64,000 nt of DNA, taken from contig NZ_CP040005.1 in NCBI RefSeq assembly GCF_005696555.1, forward strand, positions 1,178,001-1,242,000, given 5' to 3'. Both the position numbers and the translations under genes were made by a program. The DNA is from Actinomyces sp. oral taxon 171 str. F0337. Its GTDB lineage: Bacteria; Actinomycetota; Actinomycetes; Actinomycetales; Actinomycetaceae. The notes under the pieces are model-generated. The model did no database searches, was not told where the DNA came from, and saw nothing but the letters and a program-made list of their open reading frames with translations. Below are positions 52,905 through 62,114 of the stretch, piece after piece (the first letter of the stretch is position 1; each line of letters starts with the position of its first letter).

Positions 52905-54416
52905 CTAGTTACCTGTGCGTGTCACGGGGGTGCAGATCGAGTGGGTCCCGGCCTCGGAGCCGCCTTCACTGCCGGTGACGTCGATCTGCGTGGTCAGTCC
53001 CTGGGAGGGGTCCTGGGGGTTGCAGGTGCCCAGGGCCTTCCAGGTGTCCTCAGTGACCGCCTCTGCGTTGACCTCGTAGATGCTGGTGAAGGTCATCGTG
53101 GTTGACGAGTGGGCGTTCAGGGACTCACCGGTGCGCAATGACAAGGAGCCGTCATCCTGAATGACGTAGCTGTCCGGGCCGACCCACTGCGGGGTACCAG
53201 TACCTGTCACGCTCTTGAGCGTGAAGCCGGTGGGGACCCGGGGCCGCAGGACGATATCGGAGCCGGATCCGTCGGCGTCGGTGTTGTTGGTGAAGGTGAC
53301 GGTGTATCCGACCTCGATCTCATAGGTGCCCGTGGGGTCGGCCTCGACCAGGAGATCCGTGGGATGAGTCGAGACCTCGACCACCGGCCGGTCCTTGACG
53401 TAGTCGCTGGAGAAGGTCTGGTCGCCGGTGGTCAGTGCGGCCTTGACCCTGTTGCGTCCCACCACGCCGCTGAGGTCCACCTGGCAGGTGATCTCCTTGC
53501 CCTGGGGGACCTTCGCCGTGCCGCTGGAGACGGTGAGACTCTCGGCCGGTCCCGTGGCGGAGACGACCTCGCCGCCGAAGGCGGTCAGGTCGCAGGTCAC
53601 AGAGGCTGCTTGAGCCCGCCCTCTGACGCGTCCCGCGGAGATGGTGAAGTCAGACAGGACGGTAGTGGAGTCGTTCCTCGCCGTCATAGTGAAGCGGGCA
53701 GTGTCTTTGGCGGCTCCTTCGACCGTGACCTCATTGGTGGAGACGGTGGCGTGAGCCGCGCTGGCCGCAGGCTTGTGCGCTGTGACAGCGGGCCGAAGAA
53801 TCGCGTTGCGTGTGGAGACCTCGATCGTGGGTGTGAAACGGTAGCTGCGCGTATCCACACCGGGCGCCACCACAGTGGTCCCGAGGTCCAGATCGAAGTA
53901 GCTGGTCTTGTCCCAGTAGGTGTAGAAGTTGACCGTATAGGTCAGTTTCAGGTGCTCAGGAGTGCAGGAAACAGCCTTGACCGAGCCGATGCTGTCATCC
54001 AGCAGGGGGTTGTACAGCTCGGAGACGGAGCTCAATCCGGAGTCCGCCATCAAGGCCGGTGGCTCGCCCTCGCCCTTGTCGATGTAGAAGGAGCTCGTCC
54101 CGGCCACTTCGTTACCCTCCGGGGAGGGGCAGGACCAGGTCCACTGGCCCGGCACGGAGTCGGCCTCAATGGTGACGTTAGTGGAGCCCTTCGGGGCGAT
54201 GGCCGATGGGATGCGAACTCTCCAGGTCAGACATCCCTCGGCGTTGTCAGAGCCATGACAGCCGGTACCGGCTGTGTGGTAGAGCCCTTCCACGGTGATG
54301 TCGGTATCGGCGGAAGCCGGAGCCGCCACGGCTGCGGCGGCGATGAGGGGAAGAGCCAGGGCAATGCGCACGAGGCGCCGCCACGGCTGGTCGGGTGGGG
54401 AGGGAGGGAAGTGCAT
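52905..54416 (-). CDS. Secreted protein with repeated beta domains, unknown function
   Basis: 503 residues from the ATG at 54416 (aaagg upstream; in-frame ATG at 54455 has none). A Sec signal peptide covers 1-36: basic WRRLVR, hydrophobic IALALPLIAAAAVAA, then ASA before cleavage. The mature part is Thr/Ser/Val-rich beta sequence with about ten cysteines. It includes two DUF11-like stretches (ARFTMTARNDSTTVLSDFTI and EVGYTVTFTNNTDADGSGSDIVL). There is no LPXTG motif, membrane anchor or charged tail, so it is released or held non-covalently. No family named. Confidence 0.7.
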   Translation of the reverse strand: MHFPPSPPDQPWRRLVRIALALPLIAAAAVAAPASADTDITVEGLYHTAGTGCHGSDNAEGCLTWRVRIPSAIAPKGSTNVTIEADSVPGQWTWSCPSPEGNEVAGTSSFYIDKGEGEPPALMADSGLSSVSELYNPLLDDSIGSVKAVSCTPEHLKLTYTVNFYTYWDKTSYFDLDLGTTVVAPGVDTRSYRFTPTIEVSTRNAILRPAVTAHKPAASAAHATVSTNEVTVEGAAKDTARFTMTARNDSTTVLSDFTISAGRVRGRAQAASVTCDLTAFGGEVVSATGPAESLTVSSGTAKVPQGKEITCQVDLSGVVGRNRVKAALTTGDQTFSSDYVKDRPVVEVSTHPTDLLVEADPTGTYEIEVGYTVTFTNNTDADGSGSDIVLRPRVPTGFTLKSVTGTGTPQWVGPDSYVIQDDGSLSLRTGESLNAHSSTTMTFTSIYEVNAEAVTEDTWKALGTCNPQDPSQGLTTQIDVTGSEGGSEAGTHSICTPVTRTGN

Positions 54417-54544
54417 GAGCACGCCTTTCGCTGAAGTGATTGGAAGGGAAGCCAATCGGTTCTTTAATATATCCCCGAACAGAGTGCTATGGACATGGTG
54501 GATTGCTTCTCCTGTCGCACTTCTCCACCCTCTTCAAAGAAATG

Positions 54545-54590
54545 GACAAAGGTCGGTTGCATCCACCTCTTGGTGCAACCGACCTTTGTC
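54545..54590 (-). terminator. Terminator of the trp operon
   Basis: 17-bp perfect stem (54545-54561 with 54574-54590) with a small inner cca/tgg pair. On the minus strand it is followed by a T-rich stretch (ccatttctttg). It lies 49 nt past the trpA stop and isolates the operon from the secreted-protein gene. Confidence 0.85.
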
Positions 54591-54638
54591 GTTGTTGTTG
54601 TCGTTGTTCTTCTCGACCCGTCTGCCAGACATCGCCCA

Positions 54639-55514
54639 TCAGTGTGGGCGCGTGGCCTCCTTCATCGTGGCGGTGAAGGTGACAAGGTCACTGCGCAGTG
54701 CGCCGAGCGCGTAGTGGCGGCGCTCCTCATCACCGCCTCCGCCGTTGTCGCCAGAAGAGGCTGCCACGATCTCAGGGGCGTAGCGCTCCACGATCTTGAC
54801 CGTGGCCGAGCCGCTGATGGCACCGTCAGCACCGGCTGCGATGGCCTCGGCGACCTGCTCGGGCGTGGAGATGCCGAAGCCCAGCATGACAGGCGCGGCG
54901 GCGTCGGCGCGCAGTCGTTCCACCGACTCAGCAAGCCCCACGGTGGAGGAGGCCCGTTCGGTGCCGGTGACGCCCACCCGGGAGACGGCATAGACATAGC
55001 CGCGTGAGGCTGCCGCCACCGCGTCCAGGGTCTCGGCGGCGGCCGACGGAGGGGCGATGTAGACGGCGTCGACACCGGCGTCCTCGGCGGCCCGGCTGAA
55101 GGCGGCCGACTCGCGGATCGGGACGTCGGGCAGCAGCACCGAGTCGATGCCGGCCTGCGCGCACTGGGAGTAGAAGCGCTCCAGGCCCATCGCGAAGGGC
55201 ACGTTGCCGTAGATGAGCATGCCGATGGGCAGCCTCGGGTGGCGCCGCCGCACCCGCGCGACCACCTCCAGGCAGTCGCGGAATCCCGCTCCCGCGGCCA
55301 GGGCCCGGACATGCGCCCTCTGGATCGTGGGGCCGTCGGCGACCGGGTCGGTGAAGGGCACACCCAGCTCCAGGGCGTCGGCCCCACCGGCGATGAGCGC
55401 CTCGATGACGGCCTCACTGGTGTCCGGGTCGGGGTCGCCGACCATGACGAAGGGAACGAAGGCGCCCTCACCGCGCTCCTTGAGGGCGGCGAACATCGCG
55501 GGATAGCGGCTCAT
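54639..55514 (-). CDS. trpA: Tryptophan synthase alpha chain
   Basis: 291 residues from the ATG at 55514, one base after the trpCB stop, with gaggag in the end of trpCB as ribosome-binding site. TrpA splits indole-3-glycerol phosphate to indole. The catalytic Glu is in ALELGVPFTDPVADG and the Asp in GIDSVLLPDVPIRES; VSRVGVTG and ISGSATVKIVE bind phosphate. A 25-residue C-terminal tail after IVERYAPE is unusual but harmless. Last gene of the operon. Confidence 0.96.
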   Translation of the reverse strand: MSRYPAMFAALKERGEGAFVPFVMVGDPDPDTSEAVIEALIAGGADALELGVPFTDPVADGPTIQRAHVRALAAGAGFRDCLEVVARVRRRHPRLPIGMLIYGNVPFAMGLERFYSQCAQAGIDSVLLPDVPIRESAAFSRAAEDAGVDAVYIAPPSAAAETLDAVAAASRGYVYAVSRVGVTGTERASSTVGLAESVERLRADAAAPVMLGFGISTPEQVAEAIAAGADGAISGSATVKIVERYAPEIVAASSGDNGGGGDEERRHYALGALRSDLVTFTATMKEATRPH

Positions 55515-55515
55515 C

Positions 55516-57786
55516 TCAGAACTCCTCATCCGGGCCGGTGGTCAGACTGGTGCTCCTGGCGGCGTTCAGGCCCGCGTACTCGGTGCGCTTGCCCATCTGC
55601 TCCACCATCCGTGAGGCCCTGGCCACGGCACCGTCAGTGGAGAAGGAGCCCCCCAACCTCGCCTGCACCTGGTCGAGGTCCTTGTCCCCACGTCCCGACA
55701 GGCACACCAGCAGGACCGGGGGCTCCTCGCCGTCGGGCACCTCCCGGGCCATGGCCAGCGCCTGGGCCAGGGCGTGGGCGGACTCCATGGCCGGGATGAT
55801 CCCCTCGTGGCGCGACAGCAGCCGGAAGGCCTCAATCGCCTCGTCGTCGCTGATACCCACGTATCGGGCCCTGCCGGTGTCCGACAGCCAGGCGTGCTCG
55901 GGCCCCACGCCCGGGTAGTCCAGGCCCGCCGAGACGGAGAAGGACTCCTCGACCTGCCCCTCGGAGGTGCGCATGAGGTAGCTGCGCGCACCGTGGAGGA
56001 TTCCCACCAGGCCCTTGTTGATGGGGGCGCCGTGACGGGACGTGTCCAGCCCCTCACCGGCCGGCTCAACCCCGATGAGCTCGACCCCCGGGTCGTCGAT
56101 GAAGTCCGCGAACATACCGATCGCGTTGGAGCCACCGCCCACGCAGGCGATGACCGAGTCCGGCAGCCGCCCAGTCAGGCCCAGGACCTGGGCACGGGCC
56201 TCCCGGGAGATGACCCGGTGGTACTCGCGCACGATCGTGGGGAAGGGGTGGGGACCGGCGGCAGTGCCCAGCAGGTAGTGGGTGTCGGCGAAGGAGGCGG
56301 TCCAGTCGCGCAGCGCCTCGTTGACGGCGTCCTTGAGCGTACCCGCGCCGCTGTCCACCGGAACCACCGTGGCCCCCATGAGCTCCATGCGCTCGACATT
56401 GGGCGCCTGACGCACGACATCGGTGGCCCCCATGTAGATGGTGCAGTCCAGACCCAGCAGGGCGCAGACCATGGCCGTGGCCGTCCCGTGCTGGCCGGCG
56501 CCGGTCTCAGCGATGATGCGCTGCTTACCCATCCGCTTGGCCAGGAGGGCCTGGCCCAGAACCTGGTTGCCCTTGTGGGCACCCCCATGGACCAGGTCCT
56601 CGCGCTTGAGCAGGATACGGGCGTTGCCCTCCAACGGCAGGTTGCACAGCTCGGTGACCGCCGTGGGGCGCCCCAGGTAGCGGGTCATGAACGTGTCCAG
56701 CTCAGCGGCGAAGGCCGGATCCGCCTGGGCGTCGATGAAGGCGTCCTCGAGCTGGTCCAGCGCTGGAATCAGCAGCTCGGGCACGAACTGGCCCCCGTAG
56801 GGGCCGAAGAAGGCGGGCAGGCGCGGGTGGTGCCCCGCCCCCTGGCCGTCCCGGTCCAGCCCCGACGATGCGCCCTCCCCTCCCGGCTGTGGCAGCGGCA
56901 CCGCGTCGGCCAGCTCCCGAGCGGCCTCGCCCGGGTCCGCGGCCCCGGACAGGGACGAGCCCACCAGGAGGGCGTCCACCAGGCCGGACAGGCGCCGCAC
57001 GTCCTCGGGAGCGCCGACCCCCGACTCACCCACGAGGACCACCCCCGCCGGAGCCAGAGGAGCCAGCTCCTCGGTACGCGCCAGATCCGTGTCCAAGGTG
57101 CGCAGATCGCGGTTGTTGATACCGATGACCTCCGCCCCCAGGGTCGAGGCGCGATGCATCTCCTCCGGGGTCGAGACCTCCGTGAGCACCTCCATCCCCA
57201 GGCCGTGAGCCAGCTCAGCCAGCTCGCGATAGACGTCGTCGGGCACCACCGAGAGCATGAGCAGGACCGCGTCCGCCCCCAGACTGCGGGCCGCCAGCAC
57301 CTGAACCTCATCGACGATGAAGTCCTTGCACAGGACGGGGACGTCCACCACCTCACGCACAGCCGCCAGGTCGTCGAATGAGCCGTTGAAGCGGTCGGGC
57401 TCGGTGAGCACCGAGACCGCGGCCGCGTAGGGCGCGTACTGCGCGGCCAGCGAGGCCGGGTCGTAGTCGGAGCGGATGGTGCCGCGCGAGGGCGAGGCCG
57501 CCTTGCACTCCATGATGAGAGCCGGCTGCGGGCTGCGGCCCTGACCGCTGCGGGTACGCAGGGCGTCCGCGAAGGAGCGCTGCGAGCGCGGCAGCTCCTC
57601 GGCTCTCAGGTGTCCGAAGCGGGCGCGCAGCTCATCGATGCGCTCGCGGCGCTCCTGGACGAGCGAGTCCAGGACGGTGCCCGTGGCGATGAGACGCGCC
57701 TCGACCGGCTCACGGTGAGCGCGCTCGCCAGGGCCGGCACCATCGGGTGACGCGGTGGGAACAGGGGCGATGTCGGGGGTGGTCAC
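55516..57786 (-). CDS. trpCB: Fused indole-3-glycerol-phosphate synthase / tryptophan synthase beta chain
   Basis: 756 residues in one uninterrupted frame. Residues 30-300 are Trp[46 protein letters not shown]. Then a linker of about 30 Gly/Ser residues. Residues about 325-720 are Trp[35 protein letters not shown] (PLP lysine), [20 protein letters not shown]. One polypeptide thus makes IGP and joins indole to serine, skipping only the TrpA step. GTG start at 57786 behind gaggag. Related fusions are known from some actinobacteria such as bifidobacteria. No trpF domain is included. Confidence 0.95.
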   Translation of the reverse strand: MTTPDIAPVPTASPDGAGPGERAHREPVEARLIATGTVLDSLVQERRERIDELRARFGHLRAEELPRSQRSFADALRTRSGQGRSPQPALIMECKAASPSRGTIRSDYDPASLAAQYAPYAAAVSVLTEPDRFNGSFDDLAAVREVVDVPVLCKDFIVDEVQVLAARSLGADAVLLMLSVVPDDVYRELAELAHGLGMEVLTEVSTPEEMHRASTLGAEVIGINNRDLRTLDTDLARTEELAPLAPAGVVLVGESGVGAPEDVRRLSGLVDALLVGSSLSGAADPGEAARELADAVPLPQPGGEGASSGLDRDGQGAGHHPRLPAFFGPYGGQFVPELLIPALDQLEDAFIDAQADPAFAAELDTFMTRYLGRPTAVTELCNLPLEGNARILLKREDLVHGGAHKGNQVLGQALLAKRMGKQRIIAETGAGQHGTATAMVCALLGLDCTIYMGATDVVRQAPNVERMELMGATVVPVDSGAGTLKDAVNEALRDWTASFADTHYLLGTAAGPHPFPTIVREYHRVISREARAQVLGLTGRLPDSVIACVGGGSNAIGMFADFIDDPGVELIGVEPAGEGLDTSRHGAPINKGLVGILHGARSYLMRTSEGQVEESFSVSAGLDYPGVGPEHAWLSDTGRARYVGISDDEAIEAFRLLSRHEGIIPAMESAHALAQALAMAREVPDGEEPPVLLVCLSGRGDKDLDQVQARLGGSFSTDGAVARASRMVEQMGKRTEYAGLNAARSTSLTTGPDEEF

Positions 57787-57795
57787 GGCTTCTCC

Positions 57796-58884
57796 TCAGG
57801 CCGTCTCAGTGATGAGGTCACTGGCTTTGGTCATGGACTCCAGGTGGCGGGCCACGCCACCGGAAAGGATCTGCTCCAGGGCCGCCGCAGTGCCGCCTGC
57901 GAGGCTGTCGGCCCTGCCGATGAGATACAGCAGGGCGCCGGCATTGACGGCGATGGCGTCGCGGTGGGCGGGCCGTCCCTCACCCGAGACGGCCTCGCGC
58001 AGCAGGCGGGCGTTGTCGGCCGGCTCCCCACCCAGCAGGTCGGCCAGCTCGTAGGAGGTCACCCCCAGATCCTCGGGCGTGACCTCGTAGGCCCGCACCC
58101 CGTCGGGCGTCGCCTCACGCACGAGGGTCGGCCTGTGGACGGCGATCTCGTCCAGGCCCGAGCCGTGAACCACGAGCGCACGCTCGCGCCCCAGCTGGAC
58201 CATCGCCTCAGCGATCATGTCCAGCATGCCCGGGTCCCACACGCCCATGAGCTGGAAGGTCAGGTGGGCCGGGTTCACCAGCGGCCCCAGGACGTTGAAG
58301 ATCGTGGGCGTGGCCAGCGCCTTGCGCACCGGTGCCACATGCCGCATCGCCGGGTGGTAGGCCTGGGCGAACAGGAAGGTGAAGTGGTCACGGGCCAGCA
58401 GCTCGACCGCCGTGGCCGGCTCCACATCCAGGGGCAGCCCCAGCTCGGCGATGACGTCGGCCGCCCCCGTCTTGGAGGACACGGCCCGGTTGCCGTGCTT
58501 GGCCACCGCGACCCCCATCGAGGCGGCCACCAGGCCCGCCCCCGTGGAGATGTTGATCGTGCCCACGCCGTCGCCCCCGGTACCGACGACGTCCACCAGC
58601 GGGAAGGACACCGACGGGAAGGCCCGGGCCGCCTGGCGGAAGGCGCTCGCGGCCCCGGCGACCTCCTGGGGCTCCTCGCCGCGGGCATGCAGCGCCGCCA
58701 GCAGCGCCGCCGTCTCCACCTCGGACAGGTCACCGGCGCCCAGGGCGGCGAAGACCGTGGAGGCCTGCTCACGGCTCAGGCGCCGTCCCTGAACCACCTC
58801 TCGCAGCAGCTCGTGCGCCTCCTGCGCCGTGGCAGCAGGCCTGCCCTCCGCCGCGGCGGGGGCCGCGCTGTTGGTCTCACTCAT
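57796..58884 (-). CDS. trpD: Anthranilate phosphoribosyltransferase
   Basis: 362 residues from the ATG at 58884. The PRPP site is VVDVVGTGGDGVGTINIST, followed by AKHGNRAVSSKTGAADV and the anthranilate side FLFAQAYHPAMRHVAPVRKAL. GPLVNPAHLTFQLMGVWD is also conserved. The enzyme joins PRPP to anthranilate. It is 9 nt before trpCB and 112 nt after trpG, the largest gap within the operon; the gap shows no clear signal. Confidence 0.96.
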   Translation of the reverse strand: MSETNSAAPAAAEGRPAATAQEAHELLREVVQGRRLSREQASTVFAALGAGDLSEVETAALLAALHARGEEPQEVAGAASAFRQAARAFPSVSFPLVDVVGTGGDGVGTINISTGAGLVAASMGVAVAKHGNRAVSSKTGAADVIAELGLPLDVEPATAVELLARDHFTFLFAQAYHPAMRHVAPVRKALATPTIFNVLGPLVNPAHLTFQLMGVWDPGMLDMIAEAMVQLGRERALVVHGSGLDEIAVHRPTLVREATPDGVRAYEVTPEDLGVTSYELADLLGGEPADNARLLREAVSGEGRPAHRDAIAVNAGALLYLIGRADSLAGGTAAALEQILSGGVARHLESMTKASDLITETA

Positions 58885-58996
58885 CGGTCTGTGGCTCCTT
58901 ATTCAGGTGGCTGAGGCATGTGGGGCGCTCGGGGTGATTCTGCCCGAGCGGTGCGGCAGCTGTCGGGAACTGCGGGACAGCGCGGGGCGGCGTGGC

Positions 58997-59722
58997 TCAG
59001 GGGGTCCGAGCCAGGTCGGCGGTGATGGCCTTGAGCAGCGCAGGTCCCTGCGGGGTGAGGATCGACTCGGGGTGGAACTGCAGCCCGACCGCCGGTACCG
59101 ACCGGTGCCGGGCCGCCATGACGATACCGCCGCTTCCGCTGTCGTCCTCCGGTGCGGTGCGGGCTAGGCTGACAAGGGCCTCGGGCAGCGTGCGCGTGCC
59201 CAGGGAGTGGTAGCGGGCCACGTCCAGTGGTCCGCCGTTGAGCACCGTGAAGGCCGGGTCGGTGCGGCCCGCCTCGGTGACCTCGACGCGGTCGGAGCGG
59301 CCGTGGACCGGACCCACCGGGGCGACCCGTCCACCGCAGGCCTCGACGAGGGCCTGGAAGCCCAGGCAGATGCCCAGCGCGGGGATCGCCTGCTCCAGGG
59401 CGGTGGCGATGAGCTCCATGAGGCAGCCCGACGTCGCCGGGTAGCCCGGCCCGGGGGACAGGCACAGGACCGGGCGGTGCCCGGCCTCGCGCTCGGCCGC
59501 GGTGGGCTCGAGGGCAGCGAGCACTCGGGAGGCCGGCACGTTGTTGCGGTAGACCTCGATCTGGGAGCCGAGGGTCGCGAACTGGTCGACGAGGTTGTAG
59601 ACGAAGGAGTCGCGGTTGTCGAGCAGGACCACACGGGCCGGGGCCTGGGCCGCTGCGGTGCTGCTGCCCTCGGGGTGCTGGCTCACGTCCTGTCCGTGGT
59701 GCTGAGTGCTGGTGATTGCCAT
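58997..59722 (-). CDS. trpG: Anthranilate synthase glutamine amidotransferase subunit
   Basis: 241 residues. VVLLDNRDSFVYNLVDQFATLG opens the class I amidotransferase domain. The nucleophile Cys is in LGICLGFQALVEA and the His-Glu pair in LQFHPESILTP. It supplies ammonia to TrpE. Three bases separate its ATG from the trpE stop. The first 28 residues (to AQAPA) are a variable extension. It might also serve folate synthesis (PabA), which cannot be excluded. Confidence 0.95.
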   Translation of the reverse strand: MAITSTQHHGQDVSQHPEGSSTAAAQAPARVVLLDNRDSFVYNLVDQFATLGSQIEVYRNNVPASRVLAALEPTAAEREAGHRPVLCLSPGPGYPATSGCLMELIATALEQAIPALGICLGFQALVEACGGRVAPVGPVHGRSDRVEVTEAGRTDPAFTVLNGGPLDVARYHSLGTRTLPEALVSLARTAPEDDSGSGGIVMAARHRSVPAVGLQFHPESILTPQGPALLKAITADLARTP

Positions 59723-59725
59723 GGC

Positions 59726-61429
59726 TCAGGCCTCCTTGCCGGTCGTGTCGATGATGAGTGCGGCGCCCTGTGCGGCGGCGACCGCCTCCAGGACGGCGCG
59801 GGCCTTGTGGACGGTCTCAGCGACCTCGGCGGCCGGGGAGGATGCCGCCACGACGCCGGCACCGGCCTGGACCAGGGCGCTCCCGTCCGTCACGAAGCCC
59901 GAGCGGATGACGATGCAGGTGTCCAGCTCGCCGTCGCCGCGGATGTAGCCCACCGAGCCGCCGTAGGAGCCGCGGCGCACGCCCTCGGCCTGGCGAATGA
60001 GCTCGGCGGCCCGCAGCTTGGGGGCTCCGGTGAGGGTTCCCATCGTCATGGAGGCGCGGAAGGCGTCCAGGGCGTCCAGGTCGTCGGCGAGCTCACCGGA
60101 GACCTCCGAGACCAGGTGCATCACCCGGCTGTAGCGGTCCACGCGCAGAAGGTCCTGGACGCTGCGGGTACCGGGGCGACTGACTCGGGCGACGTCGTTG
60201 CGGGCCAGGTCCACGAGCATGACGTGCTCGGCGACCTCCTTGGCATCGGTGCGCAGCTCCAGCTCCAGGCGGGTGTCACGCTCGTGATCCACTGAACCGT
60301 CAGGGTGCAGCCCGCGCGGCCGGGTCCCGGCGATCGGGCGGATGGCGACCCGACCGGTGCGTGCCGAGTGCAGCAGCGCCGACTCCGGGGAGGCGCCGAA
60401 GAGCTCGAAGTCCGGGGCGGCCAGGTAGAACATGTAGGGGCTGGGGTTGGCGTGGCGCAGCACGTGGTAGGCGGCCAGCGCATCCGGGCAGGCGATGGTG
60501 AAGCCGCGTGAGGGCACCACCTGGTAGACGTCGCCGTCGGCGATGTAGCCGCGCATCTCCTCCACAACCGCCTCGAAGTCGACGTCCGAGGTGGTGGGCA
60601 CCGCGTGCAGGACGGGGGAGGCGGCGCCGTCGGTGGACGAGGCCGGCGCCTCGACGTCGGCTGCGTTGTCGATGCTGTCGATGGCGGCTGCTAACGCGTC
60701 CATGCGCCGCTCCAGGTCGGCGGTGTCGACCGAGGCACCCACCAGGGTCGCCTCCCGGGTGGGGTGGTCGACGACGAGGATGATGCGGGCGTCGTAGAAG
60801 AGGTAGTCCGGGCAGGTGTTGGCGCCCTGGGCCACCTCGGGCAGGGACTCGAAGGTGGACAGGTAGTCGAAGGCGAAGGCCCCGGCTTCCAACGGCAGGT
60901 GGGGATGGTCGACCTCAGCCTGGGCCAGCACCCGCAGGGGCTCGATCGTGGACAGGGCCGTCAGGCGCTCGCGCTCCTCGAGGGTGGGGTCGTCGTCGAC
61001 GCTGGTGGGCAGGGTGAGGGTGAGCCGGCCGGGGGAGCGGTCGGTGACGTGCTCGCCCAGGTGCTCCTCCAGGCGGGTCAGGGCCGCGAGGCCGTCGGAC
61101 CCGGCGTGCTCGCCGTTGACGACGTCCAGGGCCTCGGCGGTCACGGTGCCGCCCCAGCAGGTCAGCCTGGCCGAGGCCTCCAGGATGGCGACCGTGGTGC
61201 GCGAGGCCTTGGTGGTGATGTCGGCGCTCTCCAGCAGCACGCAGTCCACGGGGCGTACAGCCGCGTTGTCGTCTGCCGGGTTGTGGGTGGTGCGCAGCTG
61301 GCCGGCTCGGGTCAGGTGCTCCAGCAGTTCACCGCCGTCGGAGGGGTAGCGCACCGGGCGCGTGAGGACAGTTGGTGAGGCCGCAGGCGGTGCGGCCGAA
61401 GGTGCGGTGTCGGACACGGTGGGGGGCAT
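59726..61429 (-). CDS. trpE: Anthranilate synthase large subunit
   Basis: 567 residues from the ATG at 61429, with AGGAAAGAGG upstream. The Trp feedback motif LLES is kept (VDCVLLESADI). The chorismate core includes DVYQVVPSRGFTI, PSPYMFYL, IRPIAGTRPRG, ERDTRLELELRTDAKEVAEHVMLVDLARND and FRASMTMGTLTGAPKLRA. It converts chorismate and ammonia to anthranilate. The frame extends 42 nt further upstream, but those codons lack a ribosome-binding site and fall in the attenuator. First structural gene of the operon. Confidence 0.96.
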   Translation of the reverse strand: MPPTVSDTAPSAAPPAASPTVLTRPVRYPSDGGELLEHLTRAGQLRTTHNPADDNAAVRPVDCVLLESADITTKASRTTVAILEASARLTCWGGTVTAEALDVVNGEHAGSDGLAALTRLEEHLGEHVTDRSPGRLTLTLPTSVDDDPTLEERERLTALSTIEPLRVLAQAEVDHPHLPLEAGAFAFDYLSTFESLPEVAQGANTCPDYLFYDARIILVVDHPTREATLVGASVDTADLERRMDALAAAIDSIDNAADVEAPASSTDGAASPVLHAVPTTSDVDFEAVVEEMRGYIADGDVYQVVPSRGFTIACPDALAAYHVLRHANPSPYMFYLAAPDFELFGASPESALLHSARTGRVAIRPIAGTRPRGLHPDGSVDHERDTRLELELRTDAKEVAEHVMLVDLARNDVARVSRPGTRSVQDLLRVDRYSRVMHLVSEVSGELADDLDALDAFRASMTMGTLTGAPKLRAAELIRQAEGVRRGSYGGSVGYIRGDGELDTCIVIRSGFVTDGSALVQAGAGVVAASSPAAEVAETVHKARAVLEAVAAAQGAALIIDTTGKEA

Positions 61430-61458
61430 GGGGCCTCTTTCCTGAGATCGTGGGTCAG

Positions 61459-61537
61459 GCGGGCCTCTCACTCATGCGTCGGGCGGGCCCGCGGTGAGCG
61501 AGCCGGTACGTCCTAGCGCGTCAGGATGGCGGCTCGC
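61459..61537 (-). promoter_or_regulatory. trp attenuator region (alternative RNA pairings)
   Basis: On the minus strand GCGAGCC (61537-61531, just after the Trp codons) can pair with GGCTCGC (61504-61498). Further on GCGGGCC (61492-61486) can pair with GGCCCGC (61465-61459). The first would form an early or anti-structure and the second a late hairpin 30 nt before the trpE start. The late stem lacks a T-run, so it may block the trpE ribosome-binding region or act with Rho. Both pairings were found by eye; no folding energy was calculated. Confidence 0.55.
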
Positions 61538-61578
61538 CTCGAGGGGAGCCACCACCAGGTCGTGCGCCGTGTCGTCAT
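61513..61578 (-). CDS. trpL: trp operon leader peptide (WWW)
   Basis: A 21-codon frame (ATG at 61578, TAG at 61513-61515) reads MTTRRTTWWWLPSRRAAILTR, with three consecutive Trp codons at positions 8-10. Trp is the rarest amino acid, so this run directly upstream of trpE is a classic attenuation leader. Stalling at the Trp codons when tryptophan is short should shift the RNA pairings downstream and allow trpE expression. Comparable WWW leaders are known in coryneform and other actinobacterial trp operons. The start is 10 nt after the stop of the membrane gene upstream. A TAGAGT box just ahead suggests a nearly leaderless start. Confidence 0.88.
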   Translation of the reverse strand: MTTRRTTWWWLPSRRAAILTR

Positions 61579-61588
61579 GGCGGTCACT

Positions 61589-62095
61589 CTAACCCTGCCG
61601 ACCCTGGGAGACGAAACCGGTCTCACCAGCCGTCTCAGTGATCGTGGTCCGTCGTCGACGGCGGACCACGATGGAGACGATCAGCGCCGCGGCGGCCAGG
61701 ATGACGACGATGCGGCCGATCGGCCCGGTGAGCCACGCCGTCAGGATCGCCATCCCGATGGTCGTGTAGACGGCGGCCCAGGCGATCGCCCCGGCGGCCG
61801 TGGCCGCCACGTAGCGGCGCAGCGGCATACGGGCCACGCCCGCGGAGATCTGGATGACGCTCTGCAGGCCGACGGTCAGGAAGGACATCGGTACGGCCAG
61901 CACGCCCCAGCGGGCCGACCACGCCTGTGCGCGGGCGTACATGGGCGACTCGAGCAGCGAGACCCACCGGGTGCGCGCGGTCCCCGCCGTGATGCCCCGG
62001 CCGATCCAGTACATGGTGTGCGAGCGCATCATGGCCAGGCACCAGAAGAACAGGAAGACCCAGGGGTAGGGCAGGCTGTGGATCCGTTCCAGCAT
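61589..62095 (-). CDS. Short VTT/DedA-family membrane protein
   Basis: 168 residues from the ATG at 62095 with about four hydrophobic helices. Family signs are RWGVLAVPMSFLTVGLQSVIQISAGVARMPLRRYVAATAAGAIAWAAVYTTIG, the conserved Gly/Pro-rich core of VTT/DedA proteins. The N-terminal half is shorter than in DedA (about 200 residues). DedA-like proteins move lipid carriers between membrane leaflets. The gene ends 10 nt before trpL, so its transcript may read into the trp operon. An iron-box-like site touches its start codon. Confidence 0.78.
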   Translation of the reverse strand: MLERIHSLPYPWVFLFFWCLAMMRSHTMYWIGRGITAGTARTRWVSLLESPMYARAQAWSARWGVLAVPMSFLTVGLQSVIQISAGVARMPLRRYVAATAAGAIAWAAVYTTIGMAILTAWLTGPIGRIVVILAAAALIVSIVVRRRRRTTITETAGETGFVSQGRQG

Positions 62096-62114
62096 GTGAG
62101 GAAGGCTAACCTAA
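62096..62114 (-). promoter_or_regulatory. Iron-box-like site at the VTT/DedA gene start
   Basis: Read on the minus strand the first 12 bases, TTAGGTTAGCCT, match the DtxR consensus exactly; the second half is poor (14 of 19 overall). It ends one base before the ATG, so transcription would have to start inside or next to it. Only one half-site is good, so it may be chance. Confidence 0.35.

Noticed and set aside
55774..57381. A 535-codon open frame antisense to trpCB
   Set aside because: Lies wholly within the TrpC-TrpB fusion, whose motifs are intact throughout.
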